A stretch of 64,000 bases of DNA from [Flexibacter] sp. ATCC 35103 (GTDB taxonomy: Bacteria > Bacteroidota > Bacteroidia > Flavobacteriales > Flavobacteriaceae): positions 124,001 to 188,000 of the forward strand of contig NZ_MTQF01000008.1 of assembly GCF_001975985.1 (NCBI RefSeq), given 5' to 3'. Below the pieces are notes generated by a model. The model was not told where the DNA came from. It ran no database searches and saw nothing but the letters and a program-made list of their open reading frames with translations. A program made the position numbers and the translations under genes. Positions 8,425 through 18,227 of this stretch are shown here, piece after piece (the first letter of the stretch is position 1; each line of letters begins with the position of its first letter).

Positions 8425-8535
8425 ATGAAAGTAGATTACAATCGATCAGGCTCTAAAAATCTTTTGCAAAGAAACCAAAATAATGATTTCACTTCTGTGA
8501 AAAACAATTCTTCTATGATGTGTATGTGCTGGTAA
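8425..8535 (+). CDS. putative regulatory leader peptide ending MMCMCW
   Basis: A 36-codon ORF, starting MKVDYNRSGSK and ending Ser-Ser-Met-Met-Cys-Met-Cys-Trp-stop. It has no signal peptide or known domain. The last six codons include three Met, two Cys and a Trp, which are rare residues in this AT-rich genome. The ORF sits between a TAnnTTTG element and the TonB receptor start (50 bp further). A short hairpin, TTTCAC-TTCT-GTGAAA (8487-8502), lies just before the sulfur-amino-acid codons. By analogy with amino-acid-sensing leader peptides I infer that ribosome progress through the Cys/Met codons controls the receptor gene. The ORF is seen directly; the function is not proven. Confidence 0.6.
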   Translation: MKVDYNRSGSKNLLQRNQNNDFTSVKNNSSMMCMCW

Positions 8536-8585
8536 AAAAAAAAAATTAATTTAAATTCTACTAATCACATATACTTAATGTAAAA

Positions 8586-11132
8586 ATGAAAAATTATATA
8601 AAAAATATATTTACAATACTATTCTTTTTAACTTTCTCAATATCATTTGCACAAAACATTGAAGGTGTCGTTAAAACCAGCGAAAACATTCCACTAGAAG
8701 CCGCTAACGTGGTTATTAAAGGAACAACTTCTAATACTACTACAGATAGCGACGGAAGATTTATTATTGACAGTAAAGGAAAACTTCCGGTTACAATTTT
8801 AATTCAATATGTTGGATATAAAACTACAGAAGTAGAACTTACTGCTTTACCAACTGCTCCGTTACAATTAACAATTAAAGAAGAAAATGAACTTATTGAA
8901 GTTGTTGTTTCCTCAAGACGAAGAATAGAAAAAGTTCAGGATGTGCCAATTGCAATATCAGTTATTACAGGTAAACAAGCAGAACAAACGGGAGCTTTTA
9001 ACGTAAACCGTATTAAAGAGCTAGTTCCATCTGTACAATTATACTCTTCTAATCCCAGAAATACCGGAATAAACATTCGTAGTCTTGGTTCTCCTTTTGG
9101 TCTTACCAATGATGGTATTGATCCGGGAGTTGGTTTTTATGTAGACGGAGTTTATTATGCTCGTCCTGCTGCAACCACTTTAGACTTTATTGATGTTGAG
9201 CAAATCGAAGTATTACGCGGACCTCAGGGATCTTTATTTGGTAAAAACACAACTTCTGGTGCTTTTAACATTACTACTCGCAAACCAAGTTTTACTTCTG
9301 GTGCTGATTTTGAAGTGAGCTACGGAAACTATAATTTTCTACAAGCAAAAGCATCTGTTACAGGAGCTTTAGGCAAAAAAGTAGCAGGTCGTTTATCTTT
9401 CTCAGGAACACAACGTGACGGTTTAATTGATAATGTTGCTACTGGAAGACCTACAAATACTTTAAACAATCAGGGAATTAGAGGTCAGTTACTTTGGACT
9501 CCAACAGAAAACACTAATATTATATTAGCCGGAGATATTACAACTCAACGCCCGGATGGATACGCGCAAGTTGTTGCCGGTGTTGCTCCTACTCAAAGAG
9601 CGGCATATCGCCAATTTGATGCTATCATAAAAGATTTAAACTATCAGCTTCCAAGTACAAATGCTTTTGATCGTAAAATCGATCACGATACACCATGGCG
9701 CTCAAATCAGGATATGGGAGGTATATCTTTGAATATTGATACAAAAATTGGTTCAGGAACACTTACTTCAACTACAGCCTGGCGTTTTTGGAACTGGGAT
9801 CCATCAAATGACAGAGATTTTACAGGATTACAAGTGTTAGCAAAATCTCAAAACCCAACAAGACAAACTCAATTTACACAAGAGGTTCGTTACGCAGGAC
9901 AGCTTACATCTAAAATAAGTGGTGTTGTAGGTGTATTTTTCATCGATCAAACCTCTCAAACAGATGGTACAGAGGAATCCGGGAATGCACAATGGAGATT
10001 TGCTCAAAGTACTACCAGTGCCTTATGGAAAACTCCTGGTCTTTTTGAAGGATACGGAATCAAAACTGATGCAAATATAAGAGCATCAAGTGCTGCAGTA
10101 TTTGGACAGATTGACTGGGCTATTACAGATCGCCTGCATGTTTTACCAGGTTTAAGATATAATTTTGATAAAAAAGACGCGCATTATGCCCGTACAACAT
10201 ATGGAGGTTTACAAACTACTGATCCGGCATTATTAGCTTTAAAAAAATTAGTTTATTCTGATCAGGCTTTTGATTCCAGTACTGACAATACTGACTTTTC
10301 AGGAAACTTAACATTAACTTTTAAAGCTTCAGACAAGATCAATCTTTATGCTACTTATGCAAAAAGTTACAAACCGGTTGGTATAAACGTAGCCGGACTT
10401 CCTACAGATGCAAAAGGATTGCCTTTACTTGATCTTGCAGTAATTAAACCAGAAAAAGTAAATCATTATGAAGTAGGAGTAAAAACTTCTCCTTTTAGAA
10501 ATTCAGTATTTAACCTTGCATTCTTTAATACAGATATTAAAGATTTTCAAACCAACGTTCAGGCAGCTGAGTTGGGCGTAAATCGTGGTTATCTTGCTAA
10601 TGCTGATAAAGTACGCGTAAGAGGTGCTGAACTTGATGCAAGTTTTGTTATTAGTCAACATTTAACTATTAATGGTGCTGCAACTTATACTGATGGTAAA
10701 TATGTAAAATTTACAAACGCACCACTTCCGTTAGAAGAAACAGGCGCTCCGGTAGCTTTTAAAGATGTTTCAGGAACTGAATTACCTGGTGCTTCAAAAT
10801 GGGCCGGGTCTCTTGGAGGTGAACTTTCTAATAACGCTAAATTCTTCGGAAATTCAGGAAAAGCTTTCTTTGGTTTAGATTCTTATGCCCGTTCTGAATT
10901 CTCTTCAAGCCCTTCGGCTTCAAAATATTTAACTGTTCCTGGTTATGCTATTTTTAATGCTCGTTTAGGTTTCCGTGCTTCTCAGGGATTATCGATTCAA
11001 TTTTGGGGACGTAATCTTTTAAATAAAGATTATTACGAACAATTATTACCTGCAGGTGGAAACACAGGACAATATGCCGGTGTAATTGGAGATCAGAGAA
11101 CTTACGGTATTACTTTGAAATATTCGCTATAA
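8586..11132 (+). CDS. TonB-dependent outer-membrane receptor
   Basis: An 848-residue receptor: signal peptide to about 22 (SISFA/Q), CarboxypepD_reg-like domain about 24-108, TonB plug about 118-235 (VQDVPIAISVITG and IEVLRGPQGSLFGKNTTSGAFN), then a 22-strand-type barrel ending with aromatic residues (ITLKYSL). It would import a ligand across the outer membrane with TonB energy. No SusD partner follows, so glycan uptake of the Sus type is not indicated. The preceding Rrf2 gene with a Cys cluster and the Cys/Met leader ORF suggest a sulfur-containing or metal ligand; this is inference. A terminator follows directly. Confidence 0.95.
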   Translation: MKNYIKNIFTILFFLTFSISFAQNIEGVVKTSENIPLEAANVVIKGTTSNTTTDSDGRFIIDSKGKLPVTILIQYVGYKTTEVELTALPTAPLQLTIKEENELIEVVVSSRRRIEKVQDVPIAISVITGKQAEQTGAFNVNRIKELVPSVQLYSSNPRNTGINIRSLGSPFGLTNDGIDPGVGFYVDGVYYARPAATTLDFIDVEQIEVLRGPQGSLFGKNTTSGAFNITTRKPSFTSGADFEVSYGNYNFLQAKASVTGALGKKVAGRLSFSGTQRDGLIDNVATGRPTNTLNNQGIRGQLLWTPTENTNIILAGDITTQRPDGYAQVVAGVAPTQRAAYRQFDAIIKDLNYQLPSTNAFDRKIDHDTPWRSNQDMGGISLNIDTKIGSGTLTSTTAWRFWNWDPSNDRDFTGLQVLAKSQNPTRQTQFTQEVRYAGQLTSKISGVVGVFFIDQTSQTDGTEESGNAQWRFAQSTTSALWKTPGLFEGYGIKTDANIRASSAAVFGQIDWAITDRLHVLPGLRYNFDKKDAHYARTTYGGLQTTDPALLALKKLVYSDQAFDSSTDNTDFSGNLTLTFKASDKINLYATYAKSYKPVGINVAGLPTDAKGLPLLDLAVIKPEKVNHYEVGVKTSPFRNSVFNLAFFNTDIKDFQTNVQAAELGVNRGYLANADKVRVRGAELDASFVISQHLTINGAATYTDGKYVKFTNAPLPLEETGAPVAFKDVSGTELPGASKWAGSLGGELSNNAKFFGNSGKAFFGLDSYARSEFSSSPSASKYLTVPGYAIFNARLGFRASQGLSIQFWGRNLLNKDYYEQLLPAGGNTGQYAGVIGDQRTYGITLKYSL

Positions 11133-11153
11133 TACAATTTAGTTTAAACAAGA

Positions 11154-11189
11154 AACGAGGTAGGTTTTTAAAACTTACCTCGTTTTTTT
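11154..11189 (+). terminator. intrinsic terminator of the TonB receptor gene
   Basis: AACGAGGTAGGTTTT pairs with AAAACTTACCTCGTT with one mismatch and is followed by seven T. Confidence 0.85.
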
Positions 11190-11424
11190 ATGATAGAACT
11201 TGAATCTTAAATTTAAGATTATCTCTAATTTATAATCTACATCTAAATTTTAAATTTGGCTAAAACCGTCTATATATTTAAATCGCTTAACTCCAGCTAA
11301 AGCAGAAGACAATTCAATTTTTGAAGTTGAAGAAAAAAGATATATTTCCAAGAAATCTCTAAATAAAACCTTTGAAGTAAAACTTAGGATCTTAGAAACT
11401 TAGTTCCTCAGTCCCTTAAATTAT

Positions 11425-14190
11425 CTACTCCTCTCTTTGTCTTTTTTTATTCCCTTTTTCAGCACCTGCAAAATTGCCAATTTTATACGCTAACGAAAAC
11501 ATTACATAACGTCTTAAAACTGTATTTTCTTCATCTCGAATAGACGTTGCAGATATTGTTCTTGTTGCACTAAGATTTTGATTTAAAACATCATAAACTT
11601 TTACTTTTGCATATAATTTTTTATCAAAAAAGCCATATGACAAACTCGTGTTCCATAAATAGAAATCTTTCTTAAAATCATCTGATATATTTGAATTGTA
11701 AGTATATCCAAAATCATTTCCCCAGATTAAATTTTCAGGCCAGTATGTTGTTGTCTGTAAATTAATTTTATGCACCACATTTGAACTCGCATCTCTGGAA
11801 TAATTTTCATATTTTGATTGATTATAAGACAAATTATAAGATGGTGCAATGGTTAAAATCTCTCCGTAATCATATGATAAATATACTTTTGGAGTAATTG
11901 CCGTAGATTTTGCATTGTATAAAACTGCATTTGTAAACCCTTTATCAAACGAATAACTCGCATTTAAGCCTAAGCCATATCTTAAACTATGTGCTCCGCT
12001 TTTGATCTGCTGATTCCAGTTTGCGCCTATCGAAGTATTATATACTCCGGAGATATTTACATATGTTGTGGTTCTTTTTCCACTTTCGTCATAAATCGAA
12101 GTCGATACAATATCATTATCATAATAATCTCCTTTTAAATACACACTATAACCTGAGCGGGAACGAAAATCGTAATTTCTAAAATTAAAGTTTACACTAT
12201 TTTTTTCAACTGGATGTAAATCTGGATTTCCAACAATTGTATTCAATGGATTATTAAGATTTATAACCGGCATTAATTGCGTTGCAGTCGGGAGCGCATT
12301 CGAGTAATCATATTTGAATGATAAATTTTTAGAACGACTGAATTTATATCTTAATAATGCAGTGGCAAAAGGCAATGCATATTTTTTATTTAAGTCTGTT
12401 GCGTTATTTAAATACAGCGAGTGGTTATCAAAATTAATGATAGAAGTTCTACTGTCAAGATTAAGGGTAAACTTGTTTTTTTGCAAAGTAACTCCCACTT
12501 TTGGGGTAACCGAGTTTTGTGTTGAATTTGTATAATTACTTAAAGACAAATTCAAGTCTGAATACTCTTGAGTTGCAGGATCAAAATTAAAAGTTCTTTC
12601 ATCATTTGCTGATGTTTTCCAGTCAAAATCAGAACCAAATCTCACTCTTAATGAATCTGTTATAGGCTCTGTATATTCTATATCAGCAGAATAGGAATCG
12701 CTTGTTGTTTTCTTTTTCGTGTTTTGATTCCTTTCGTCATTTGGCTTAGTATTATCCTGATAAAAAATAGTTTCAGATAAGTTTCTTGTATTAGAGTCAC
12801 TATCTGTATTATTATTTGAGAAAACAAAACTTAAGTTTCTTGACTTTTTTTCAAAAGTTTTATTAAAGTTGATCGCATTTCCAAAATTCGTGTTTTCACC
12901 TTCAGAATAGGAGTTTGAAGTACTTTCGTTTAATGCATTTCCGTTTTCATCCTCAGAAAAACTGGATGAAATTGCACTGCTGTTCGTACGCGATTGGCTT
13001 AACTTAGGTGTTACTACAATTCGCATTGAGGGATTAATTTTATATTCTAATTCAAAATTAACATTGTTTCCTGTGCTTTCATTTCTTGTTTTAGAATCTG
13101 CCTCGGTGATGATATTTCCGGTTGGTAAAAAACTAAGCTGATTCGATTTACTATCATTTTTATTAACTGTATTCGAAAAATTATAGCTTCCCATAGCAAG
13201 CAGGTCTTTTGTCCAGTCATCAGAGTAATTAACACCTAATAAATTCGACTGTGTAATTCCTTTTGCGCCACCACCGCCAGATCCGGAACTTCCTGCTTTA
13301 CTATTTCTTCCGCCTGCCATATTATCAAAAACATCATCCATAGAAAATCCTGTAGAGTTGATATTGTTTGAAGAAGCCAGCAGACTTATCTTTTGTTTAT
13401 TGTTAAAATAATTCAGATTTACATTCGTTTCATAACGATCATCAGTTCCATAACCTCCCATTACTTTTCCAAAATAACCTTTGTTTTTCTTTTCGTCGAT
13501 AGTAATATTTATACTCGAAAAATCTGAAGTTGATTCTTGTTTGGAAAGTTCTTCTTTTTTGGTTTTAAAATCAGAAACCTGTATTTTTTTTATAATATCT
13601 GCCGGTAAATTTTTAATGGCTATGGCGCCATCTTTATCAAAGAAAGTTTTTCCGTTTACCAAAACCTGATTCACTTCTCGCCCATTGACTGTAATTTTTC
13701 CGTCATTATCGACATCAAAACCTGGTAATTGTTTCAATAATGTTTCAACATTCGAATCCGGACGCACTTTATAGGAAGCTGCATTAAACTCTAAGGTATC
13801 TTTTTTGATTGTAATAGGAGCTGCTTCTGTCTTTATAACAACATCATTAAGGGCATTTACATTTTCGATCAAATATAATTTACCAAAATCCTTGCTTTCT
13901 GTAAGTCCTTTGTATTCCTCAAAATAGGTTTGATATCCCATATAATTCACCTTTAAAAAAACAGGTTTCTCATATTTTTTAATATTCATTCTAAACTCCC
14001 CGTTTTTATCTGTCGTCGCATATTCGATAACAGTAGAATCTTTGATAGTTGTAAAATAAACCGTTGCCAGTTCTAGCGGTAGTTGAGTGTTAACATCAAG
14101 AACAGTTCCTCGTACGGTTATGTCGTTCTGAGCATTTGCGGCAAAGACAAAAAGGAAAAAAAGCGATAGAAATGAATAAATTTTGGTCAT
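11425..14190 (-). CDS. TonB-receptor-like outer-membrane beta-barrel protein
   Basis: A 921-residue protein with signal peptide (to about 21, FAANA/Q), a CarboxypepD_reg-like domain (about 25-110), a plug-like region (VETLLKQLPGFDVDNDGKI and QVLVNGKTFF), a Gly/Ser-rich insertion around residue 300 and a long barrel ending in basic residues (KGNKKRQREE). It fits the Bacteroidota outer-membrane beta-barrel family (PF14905-like) rather than classic siderophore receptors. It stands alone on the minus strand with about 235 bp of AT-rich spacer to the converging TonB receptor. The substrate, if any, is unknown. Confidence 0.88.
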   Translation of the reverse strand: MTKIYSFLSLFFLFVFAANAQNDITVRGTVLDVNTQLPLELATVYFTTIKDSTVIEYATTDKNGEFRMNIKKYEKPVFLKVNYMGYQTYFEEYKGLTESKDFGKLYLIENVNALNDVVIKTEAAPITIKKDTLEFNAASYKVRPDSNVETLLKQLPGFDVDNDGKITVNGREVNQVLVNGKTFFDKDGAIAIKNLPADIIKKIQVSDFKTKKEELSKQESTSDFSSINITIDEKKNKGYFGKVMGGYGTDDRYETNVNLNYFNNKQKISLLASSNNINSTGFSMDDVFDNMAGGRNSKAGSSGSGGGGAKGITQSNLLGVNYSDDWTKDLLAMGSYNFSNTVNKNDSKSNQLSFLPTGNIITEADSKTRNESTGNNVNFELEYKINPSMRIVVTPKLSQSRTNSSAISSSFSEDENGNALNESTSNSYSEGENTNFGNAINFNKTFEKKSRNLSFVFSNNNTDSDSNTRNLSETIFYQDNTKPNDERNQNTKKKTTSDSYSADIEYTEPITDSLRVRFGSDFDWKTSANDERTFNFDPATQEYSDLNLSLSNYTNSTQNSVTPKVGVTLQKNKFTLNLDSRTSIINFDNHSLYLNNATDLNKKYALPFATALLRYKFSRSKNLSFKYDYSNALPTATQLMPVINLNNPLNTIVGNPDLHPVEKNSVNFNFRNYDFRSRSGYSVYLKGDYYDNDIVSTSIYDESGKRTTTYVNISGVYNTSIGANWNQQIKSGAHSLRYGLGLNASYSFDKGFTNAVLYNAKSTAITPKVYLSYDYGEILTIAPSYNLSYNQSKYENYSRDASSNVVHKINLQTTTYWPENLIWGNDFGYTYNSNISDDFKKDFYLWNTSLSYGFFDKKLYAKVKVYDVLNQNLSATRTISATSIRDEENTVLRRYVMFSLAYKIGNFAGAEKGNKKRQREE

Positions 14191-14297
14191 AAAAATAATA
14201 CTTAGGTTAGTTAGATCAGTTAGACTACAAAAAAAGCAAAAGGTTTAATTGTAGATTTCACATTTATTCAAATAGTATGCCATTAAAAAAGTGATGC

Positions 14298-14322
14298 AAA
14301 AAAAAATCCCCAGATATGGGGA
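14298..14322 (-). terminator. intrinsic terminator of der
   Basis: TCCCCA (14307-14312), GATA loop, TGGGGA (14317-14322); on the minus strand a run of nine T follows. It lies 10 bp behind the der stop codon. Confidence 0.85.
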
Positions 14323-14331
14323 CTTTCATTT

Positions 14332-15642
14332 TTATTTTTCTCTGATATAAATATCGATTGGCACTCCTGAAAAGTCCCAATTTTCTCTGATCTTATTTTC
14401 AAGATATCTTTTATATGGTTCTTTAACATATTGTGGCATGTTTGCAAAAAACACAAACTGAGGTGTTAATGTTGGCAATTGCATACAATATTTAATTTTT
14501 ACATATTTTCCTTTTGTCGCCGGTGGCGGATATGCTTCAATCACTTTCAACATAAACTCATTGAATTTAGAGGTTGGGATTCTTTGTTTTCTATTTTCAA
14601 AAACCTGAACTGTAGCTTCTAATGCTTTCAATAAACGTTGTTTCGTTAAAGCCGAAACGAACAAAATTGGCACATCTGTAAAAGGCATTAATTCTTTTTT
14701 GATTTTCTCTTCGTAATCACGTGTCGACATGGTATCTTTTTCTACCAAATCCCATTTGTTTACCAGGATTACAACACCTTTACGGTTTTTTTCTGCAAGC
14801 CAGAAAATACTTTGATCCTGACCTTCGAATCCACGGGTTGCATCAATAACCAGTATACAAATATCTGCATGCTCAATGGCACGTACAGAACGCATTACAG
14901 AGTAAAATTCTAAATCTTCTTTTACTTTAGCTTTACGACGGATTCCCGCAGTATCAACTAAGTTAAATTCAAAACCAAAACGGTCAAATTTAGTATCAAT
15001 TGCATCACGCGTAGTTCCTGCAATATCTGTTACCATGAAACGTTCTTTACCAATTAATGCATTGATAAAACTAGATTTACCTGCATTAGGACGTCCTACT
15101 ACAGCAAAACGAGGTAAAACTACTTCTTCCTGAACTGGTTCCGGTTTTTCTGGAAAAGATTCGATTAGAGCATCTAATAAATCTCCGGTTCCGCTTCCTG
15201 AGATACTTGCAAACGTAAAATAATCTCCTAAACCAAGATTATAAAACTCTAAAGCATCTTTTTCACGCATTGCGTTATCTACTTTATTAACAGCCAATAA
15301 AACCGGTTTTGTTACTTTACGCAATAAACGCGCAACAACATCATCCATTGGTGTAATACCTTCTTCTACATCAACCACAAAAATAATAACATCAGCTTCG
15401 TCGATAGCAAGCTCTACTTGTTTACGAATTTCACCTTCAAATACGTCATCAGATCCACGAACATATCCGCCGGTATCAATTACAGAAAACTCTTTTCCGT
15501 TCCACTCGCTTTTACCGTAGTTTCTATCTCTGGTAACTCCAGAAACCGAATCTACAATAGCTTCTCTTCTTTGTATCAGCCTATTAAAAAGGGTTGATTT
15601 CCCTACATTAGGTCTTCCTACTATCGCAACAATGTTATTCAT
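14332..15642 (-). CDS. der: ribosome-assembly GTPase Der (EngA)
   Basis: Cytoplasmic double GTPase needed for 50S subunit maturation. I place the start at 15642 (MNNIVAIVGRPNVGKS), giving 436 residues; a possible start 30 bp earlier would add ten residues not typical of the family. Both G domains are intact: GRPNVGKS near residue 8 and GRPNAGKS near 180, each with a DTGG/DTAG switch and NK.D motif, followed by the KH-like C-terminal domain (KYVKIKYCMQ, PQFVFFANMP). A TACCTTTGC element 96 bp upstream is a good promoter candidate. Era and a hypothetical gene lie upstream on the same strand. Confidence 0.97.
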   Translation of the reverse strand: MNNIVAIVGRPNVGKSTLFNRLIQRREAIVDSVSGVTRDRNYGKSEWNGKEFSVIDTGGYVRGSDDVFEGEIRKQVELAIDEADVIIFVVDVEEGITPMDDVVARLLRKVTKPVLLAVNKVDNAMREKDALEFYNLGLGDYFTFASISGSGTGDLLDALIESFPEKPEPVQEEVVLPRFAVVGRPNAGKSSFINALIGKERFMVTDIAGTTRDAIDTKFDRFGFEFNLVDTAGIRRKAKVKEDLEFYSVMRSVRAIEHADICILVIDATRGFEGQDQSIFWLAEKNRKGVVILVNKWDLVEKDTMSTRDYEEKIKKELMPFTDVPILFVSALTKQRLLKALEATVQVFENRKQRIPTSKFNEFMLKVIEAYPPPATKGKYVKIKYCMQLPTLTPQFVFFANMPQYVKEPYKRYLENKIRENWDFSGVPIDIYIREK

Positions 15643-15737
15643 TTTTGTAAATTTTAGATTTTGAATCTTCAATTTTAGACTTTAGTTCCCTAAAATTCTA
15701 TCACTTATAAATTCAAAATGCTTTATTTTAATTTTTT

Positions 15738-15746
15738 GCAAAGGTA
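15738..15746 (-). promoter_or_regulatory. promoter -7 element of der
   Basis: On the minus strand this reads TACCTTTGC, matching TAnnTTTG, about 96 bp before the der start codon. Confidence 0.5.
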
Positions 15747-15914
15747 GTTAAAAAAGTGACTATCCCGAAGTCTCGAGACTAAGTTTCTAAGTACCTAAGG
15801 TTTTTATTATTTTTTTTATTCTTTTTAAGAGCTAATTGTGCTCCCGAAGCTTCAGGACTATCAGGCTAGAATTTCATGATATAAAGAACTTTCTGATTCA
15901 AAAAAAACAATTCT

Positions 15915-16907
15915 TTAATTACATGAACTATAAACATATAAAGGTCTCGCCCCCATTTGATAGGATGTAAAAGTTCCTTTATTCGATAATCTTAACGTGA
16001 ATTTTTCTTTTGAATTAAAAAACTCAATTTCCCTAACTTTAATTTTTGGAGAAAGACTGGTAATCGAACCTATTTTATAACTCGTAAATAAAAATGGTTT
16101 CTCTTCAAAATCAATATAAGTCAGTTCCTTTTTATCAAAATCAATATATCCATTGTTATCAGAATCACAGAATTTTGGATTATTTAATAAAAAATCTTCT
16201 ACATCTGCTTCTGTATCTATTTTGATAAATTCTTTTTTGGGATCTGCAAACAGATTATCCGCTACTTCATCCTGGCTAATGGCTACTAATTGTTTTTTAG
16301 CTTTATAAATTCTGAAATATAATGTCAAAATTCTATCTCCGTTTACTGACATTACATCGGCTCGATAATTACACGTTTTTTCAAGAATGCGATACGGCTT
16401 TTTATCTTCATCAGAACGGGCACTATAAGTATCATCAAAATCGTCCAGACTAAATTTACCTTTATACTCTGTATAAAAAAAACCTGTTTTCTTAAACTCG
16501 TTATCTCCCAGATATTCCGGAAATGGTTCGTGTATTATATTTTTATAAATTTTGAAATTGAACCATTCGATCCAGTCATCAATTTTGTTAGAAAAACTTA
16601 AAATGGGATAATATCCATCTTTTACAAATATTGCCAATCCATCCTTTTTATCTACGAATTGGTTAATATTTGAAGCTTTGTTTGTACTGAACTGCTTTAT
16701 AAATTCGTTTAAAAACAATTTTACCTCTTTATCAGAAGAAGCAATTGTATCAAAATCTATGGAATCTTTTTGTACAATCGATTCGGTTTTTTTGACAACA
16801 GGTTTAGATGGAACCGTTTTTTCTTCCAGACCCAAAAGGTGTACTAAACCCAAAACCAGTATCATTCCGCAAAATATTGGTATTGAATACTTCGTTGAAA
16901 CTTGCAT
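15915..16907 (-). CDS. membrane-anchored hypothetical protein
   Basis: A 330-residue protein that I do not recognise. One N-terminal hydrophobic segment (about 7-26, SIPIFCGMILVLGLVHLLGL) is followed by a Lys/Ser-rich linker and a soluble region of mixed alpha/beta character, probably periplasmic. Acidic loops (DSDNNGYIDFDKKE) resemble calcium-binding turns but no repeated motif is present. It starts 28 bp after the era stop codon on the same strand, so it is probably co-transcribed with era. No catalytic motif is visible. Confidence 0.75.
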   Translation of the reverse strand: MQVSTKYSIPIFCGMILVLGLVHLLGLEEKTVPSKPVVKKTESIVQKDSIDFDTIASSDKEVKLFLNEFIKQFSTNKASNINQFVDKKDGLAIFVKDGYYPILSFSNKIDDWIEWFNFKIYKNIIHEPFPEYLGDNEFKKTGFFYTEYKGKFSLDDFDDTYSARSDEDKKPYRILEKTCNYRADVMSVNGDRILTLYFRIYKAKKQLVAISQDEVADNLFADPKKEFIKIDTEADVEDFLLNNPKFCDSDNNGYIDFDKKELTYIDFEEKPFLFTSYKIGSITSLSPKIKVREIEFFNSKEKFTLRLSNKGTFTSYQMGARPLYVYSSCN

Positions 16908-16934
16908 AAATTATGATTTGGACTTTATGAAAAA

Positions 16935-17816
16935 TTATTGATTATATCCAAAACGTTTCAACATATTGGCGTTGCTTCTCCAGTTTTTATTCACTTTTAC
17001 AACTAATTCAATATGAATTTGTTTTCCAAAGAATTTTTCCAGATCGGCACGAGCTTCAGTACCTACTTTTTTCAAAGCTGCACCTTTATGTCCAATAATG
17101 ATTCCTTTTTGAGTTTCGCGTTCTACCATAATAATCGAACGGATTCTGATAATATTTTCATCTTCAAAAAATTCTTCTGTTACGATTTCAACCGCGTACG
17201 GAATCTCTTTACTATAATTCAACAAGATTTTTTCACGAATCGTTTCGTTTACGAAAAAACGTTCCGGTTTGTCCGTTAATTGATCTTTTGGATAATATGC
17301 AGGAGATTCAGGCAACAATTCGATGATTCTGCCAAAAACTTCCGGTACATTAAAATTCTGTAAAGCCGAGATTGGGAAAATTTCAGCATTTGGTACTTTT
17401 GCGGTCCAGAATGCTACTTGTTCTTCTAATTGTTCCTGATTTGAATTGTCGATTTTATTCAACAACAATAAAACCGGAATTTTAGCGTGGATAATTTTAT
17501 TAAAGAAAGCTTCATCTTTTAAATCCTGCTCTCCTATTTCGACCATATAAACCAAGATATCAGCATCTTCAAAAGCCGATTTTACAAAGTTCATCATCGA
17601 TTCCTGCATTTCATAGGCTGGTTTGATGATTCCGGGAGTATCCGATAATATAAGTTGAAAATCTTCGCCATTCACGATTCCAAGAATACGGTGACGAGTT
17701 GTTTGTGCTTTTGATGTAATGATCGATAATCTTTCTCCAACAAAGGCGTTCATCAATGTTGATTTTCCAACGTTTGGATTCCCGATGATGTTTACAAAAC
17801 CTGCTTTATGTGACAT
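16935..17816 (-). CDS. era: ribosome-assembly GTPase Era
   Basis: A 293-residue GTPase that binds the 3' end of 16S rRNA during 30S maturation. G1 is GNPNVGKS (about 12-19), the switch region is SKAQTTRHRILGI, G3 DTPG (about 59-62) and G4 NKID. The KH domain fills the C-terminus, with the family segment IIGHKGAALKKVGTEARADL. All key residues are present and the length is standard. A TACCTTTGC promoter element lies 19 bp upstream. Together with der this is a small ribosome-assembly neighbourhood. Confidence 0.97.
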   Translation of the reverse strand: MSHKAGFVNIIGNPNVGKSTLMNAFVGERLSIITSKAQTTRHRILGIVNGEDFQLILSDTPGIIKPAYEMQESMMNFVKSAFEDADILVYMVEIGEQDLKDEAFFNKIIHAKIPVLLLLNKIDNSNQEQLEEQVAFWTAKVPNAEIFPISALQNFNVPEVFGRIIELLPESPAYYPKDQLTDKPERFFVNETIREKILLNYSKEIPYAVEIVTEEFFEDENIIRIRSIIMVERETQKGIIIGHKGAALKKVGTEARADLEKFFGKQIHIELVVKVNKNWRSNANMLKRFGYNQ

Positions 17817-17834
17817 TTGCGTAATATTTATTTT

Positions 17835-17843
17835 GCAAAGGTA
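17835..17843 (-). promoter_or_regulatory. promoter -7 element of era
   Basis: On the minus strand this reads TACCTTTGC, matching TAnnTTTG, 19 bp before the era start codon. Confidence 0.5.
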
Positions 17844-17890
17844 GTCATATCAACTCAATACAGAAAATAAAACATTTTTTAAAGTTTTCG

Positions 17891-17920
17891 TTGGATTTCT
17901 AGAAAATCGGCGTATCTTTG
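17891..17920 (+). promoter_or_regulatory. promoter of tRNA-fMet copy 1
   Basis: TTGG (17891-17894) and TATCTTTG (17913-17920) with an 18-bp spacer match the Bacteroidota TTTG/TAnnTTTG promoter, 13 bp before the tRNA. Confidence 0.7.
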
Positions 17921-17932
17921 CACCCGAAACAT

Positions 17933-18005
17933 CGCGGGATAGAGCAGTAGGCAGCTCGTCGGGCTCATAACCCGAAGGTCACAGGTTCGAGTCCTGTTCC
18001 CGCTA
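17933..18005 (+). tRNA. tRNA-Met (CAT), initiator, copy 1
   Basis: A 73-nt cloverleaf with anticodon CAT in CTCATAA. Initiator features are present: three G-C pairs at the foot of the anticodon stem (GGG/CCC) and an unpaired first position (C1 opposite T72). The discriminator base is A and CCA is not encoded. Confidence 0.96.
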
Positions 18006-18014
18006 CTAAGACAA

Positions 18015-18042
18015 AAGCTTCAGAGAAATCTGGAGCTTTTTT
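18015..18042 (+). terminator. GAAA-loop terminator, copy 1 (behind tRNA-fMet)
   Basis: AAGCTTCAGA-GAAA-TCTGGAGCTT forms a 10-bp stem with one G-T pair and a GAAA tetraloop, followed by T6. Confidence 0.88.
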
Positions 18043-18177
18043 GGTTTATATTAATTCTATAAAATAATATAGATAATTATACTAATTTCGACTTCGAAGC
18101 CAAGAATCACTATTACAACTATTTACACAAACAATTGAAAAAACAGAAAAATTAAATTAAAAAAAAATACGTTTTTT

Positions 18178-18208
18178 GTTTGTGTATTGTAAAATTAATT
18201 GCATTTTT
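18178..18208 (+). promoter_or_regulatory. promoter of tRNA-Glu
   Basis: TTTGTT around 18178 and CATTTTTGC around 18202-18210 approximate the -33/-7 boxes, about 20 bp before the tRNA. Confidence 0.4.
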
Positions 18209-18227
18209 GCACCCGCTAAGAAAAACT

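Larger units (their letters stand above)
17913..18043 (+). repeat. 131-bp initiator-tRNA cassette, copy 1
   Basis: Identical base for base to 23698-23828. It covers the -7 box, the tRNA gene and the GAAA-loop terminator. Confidence 0.95.
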
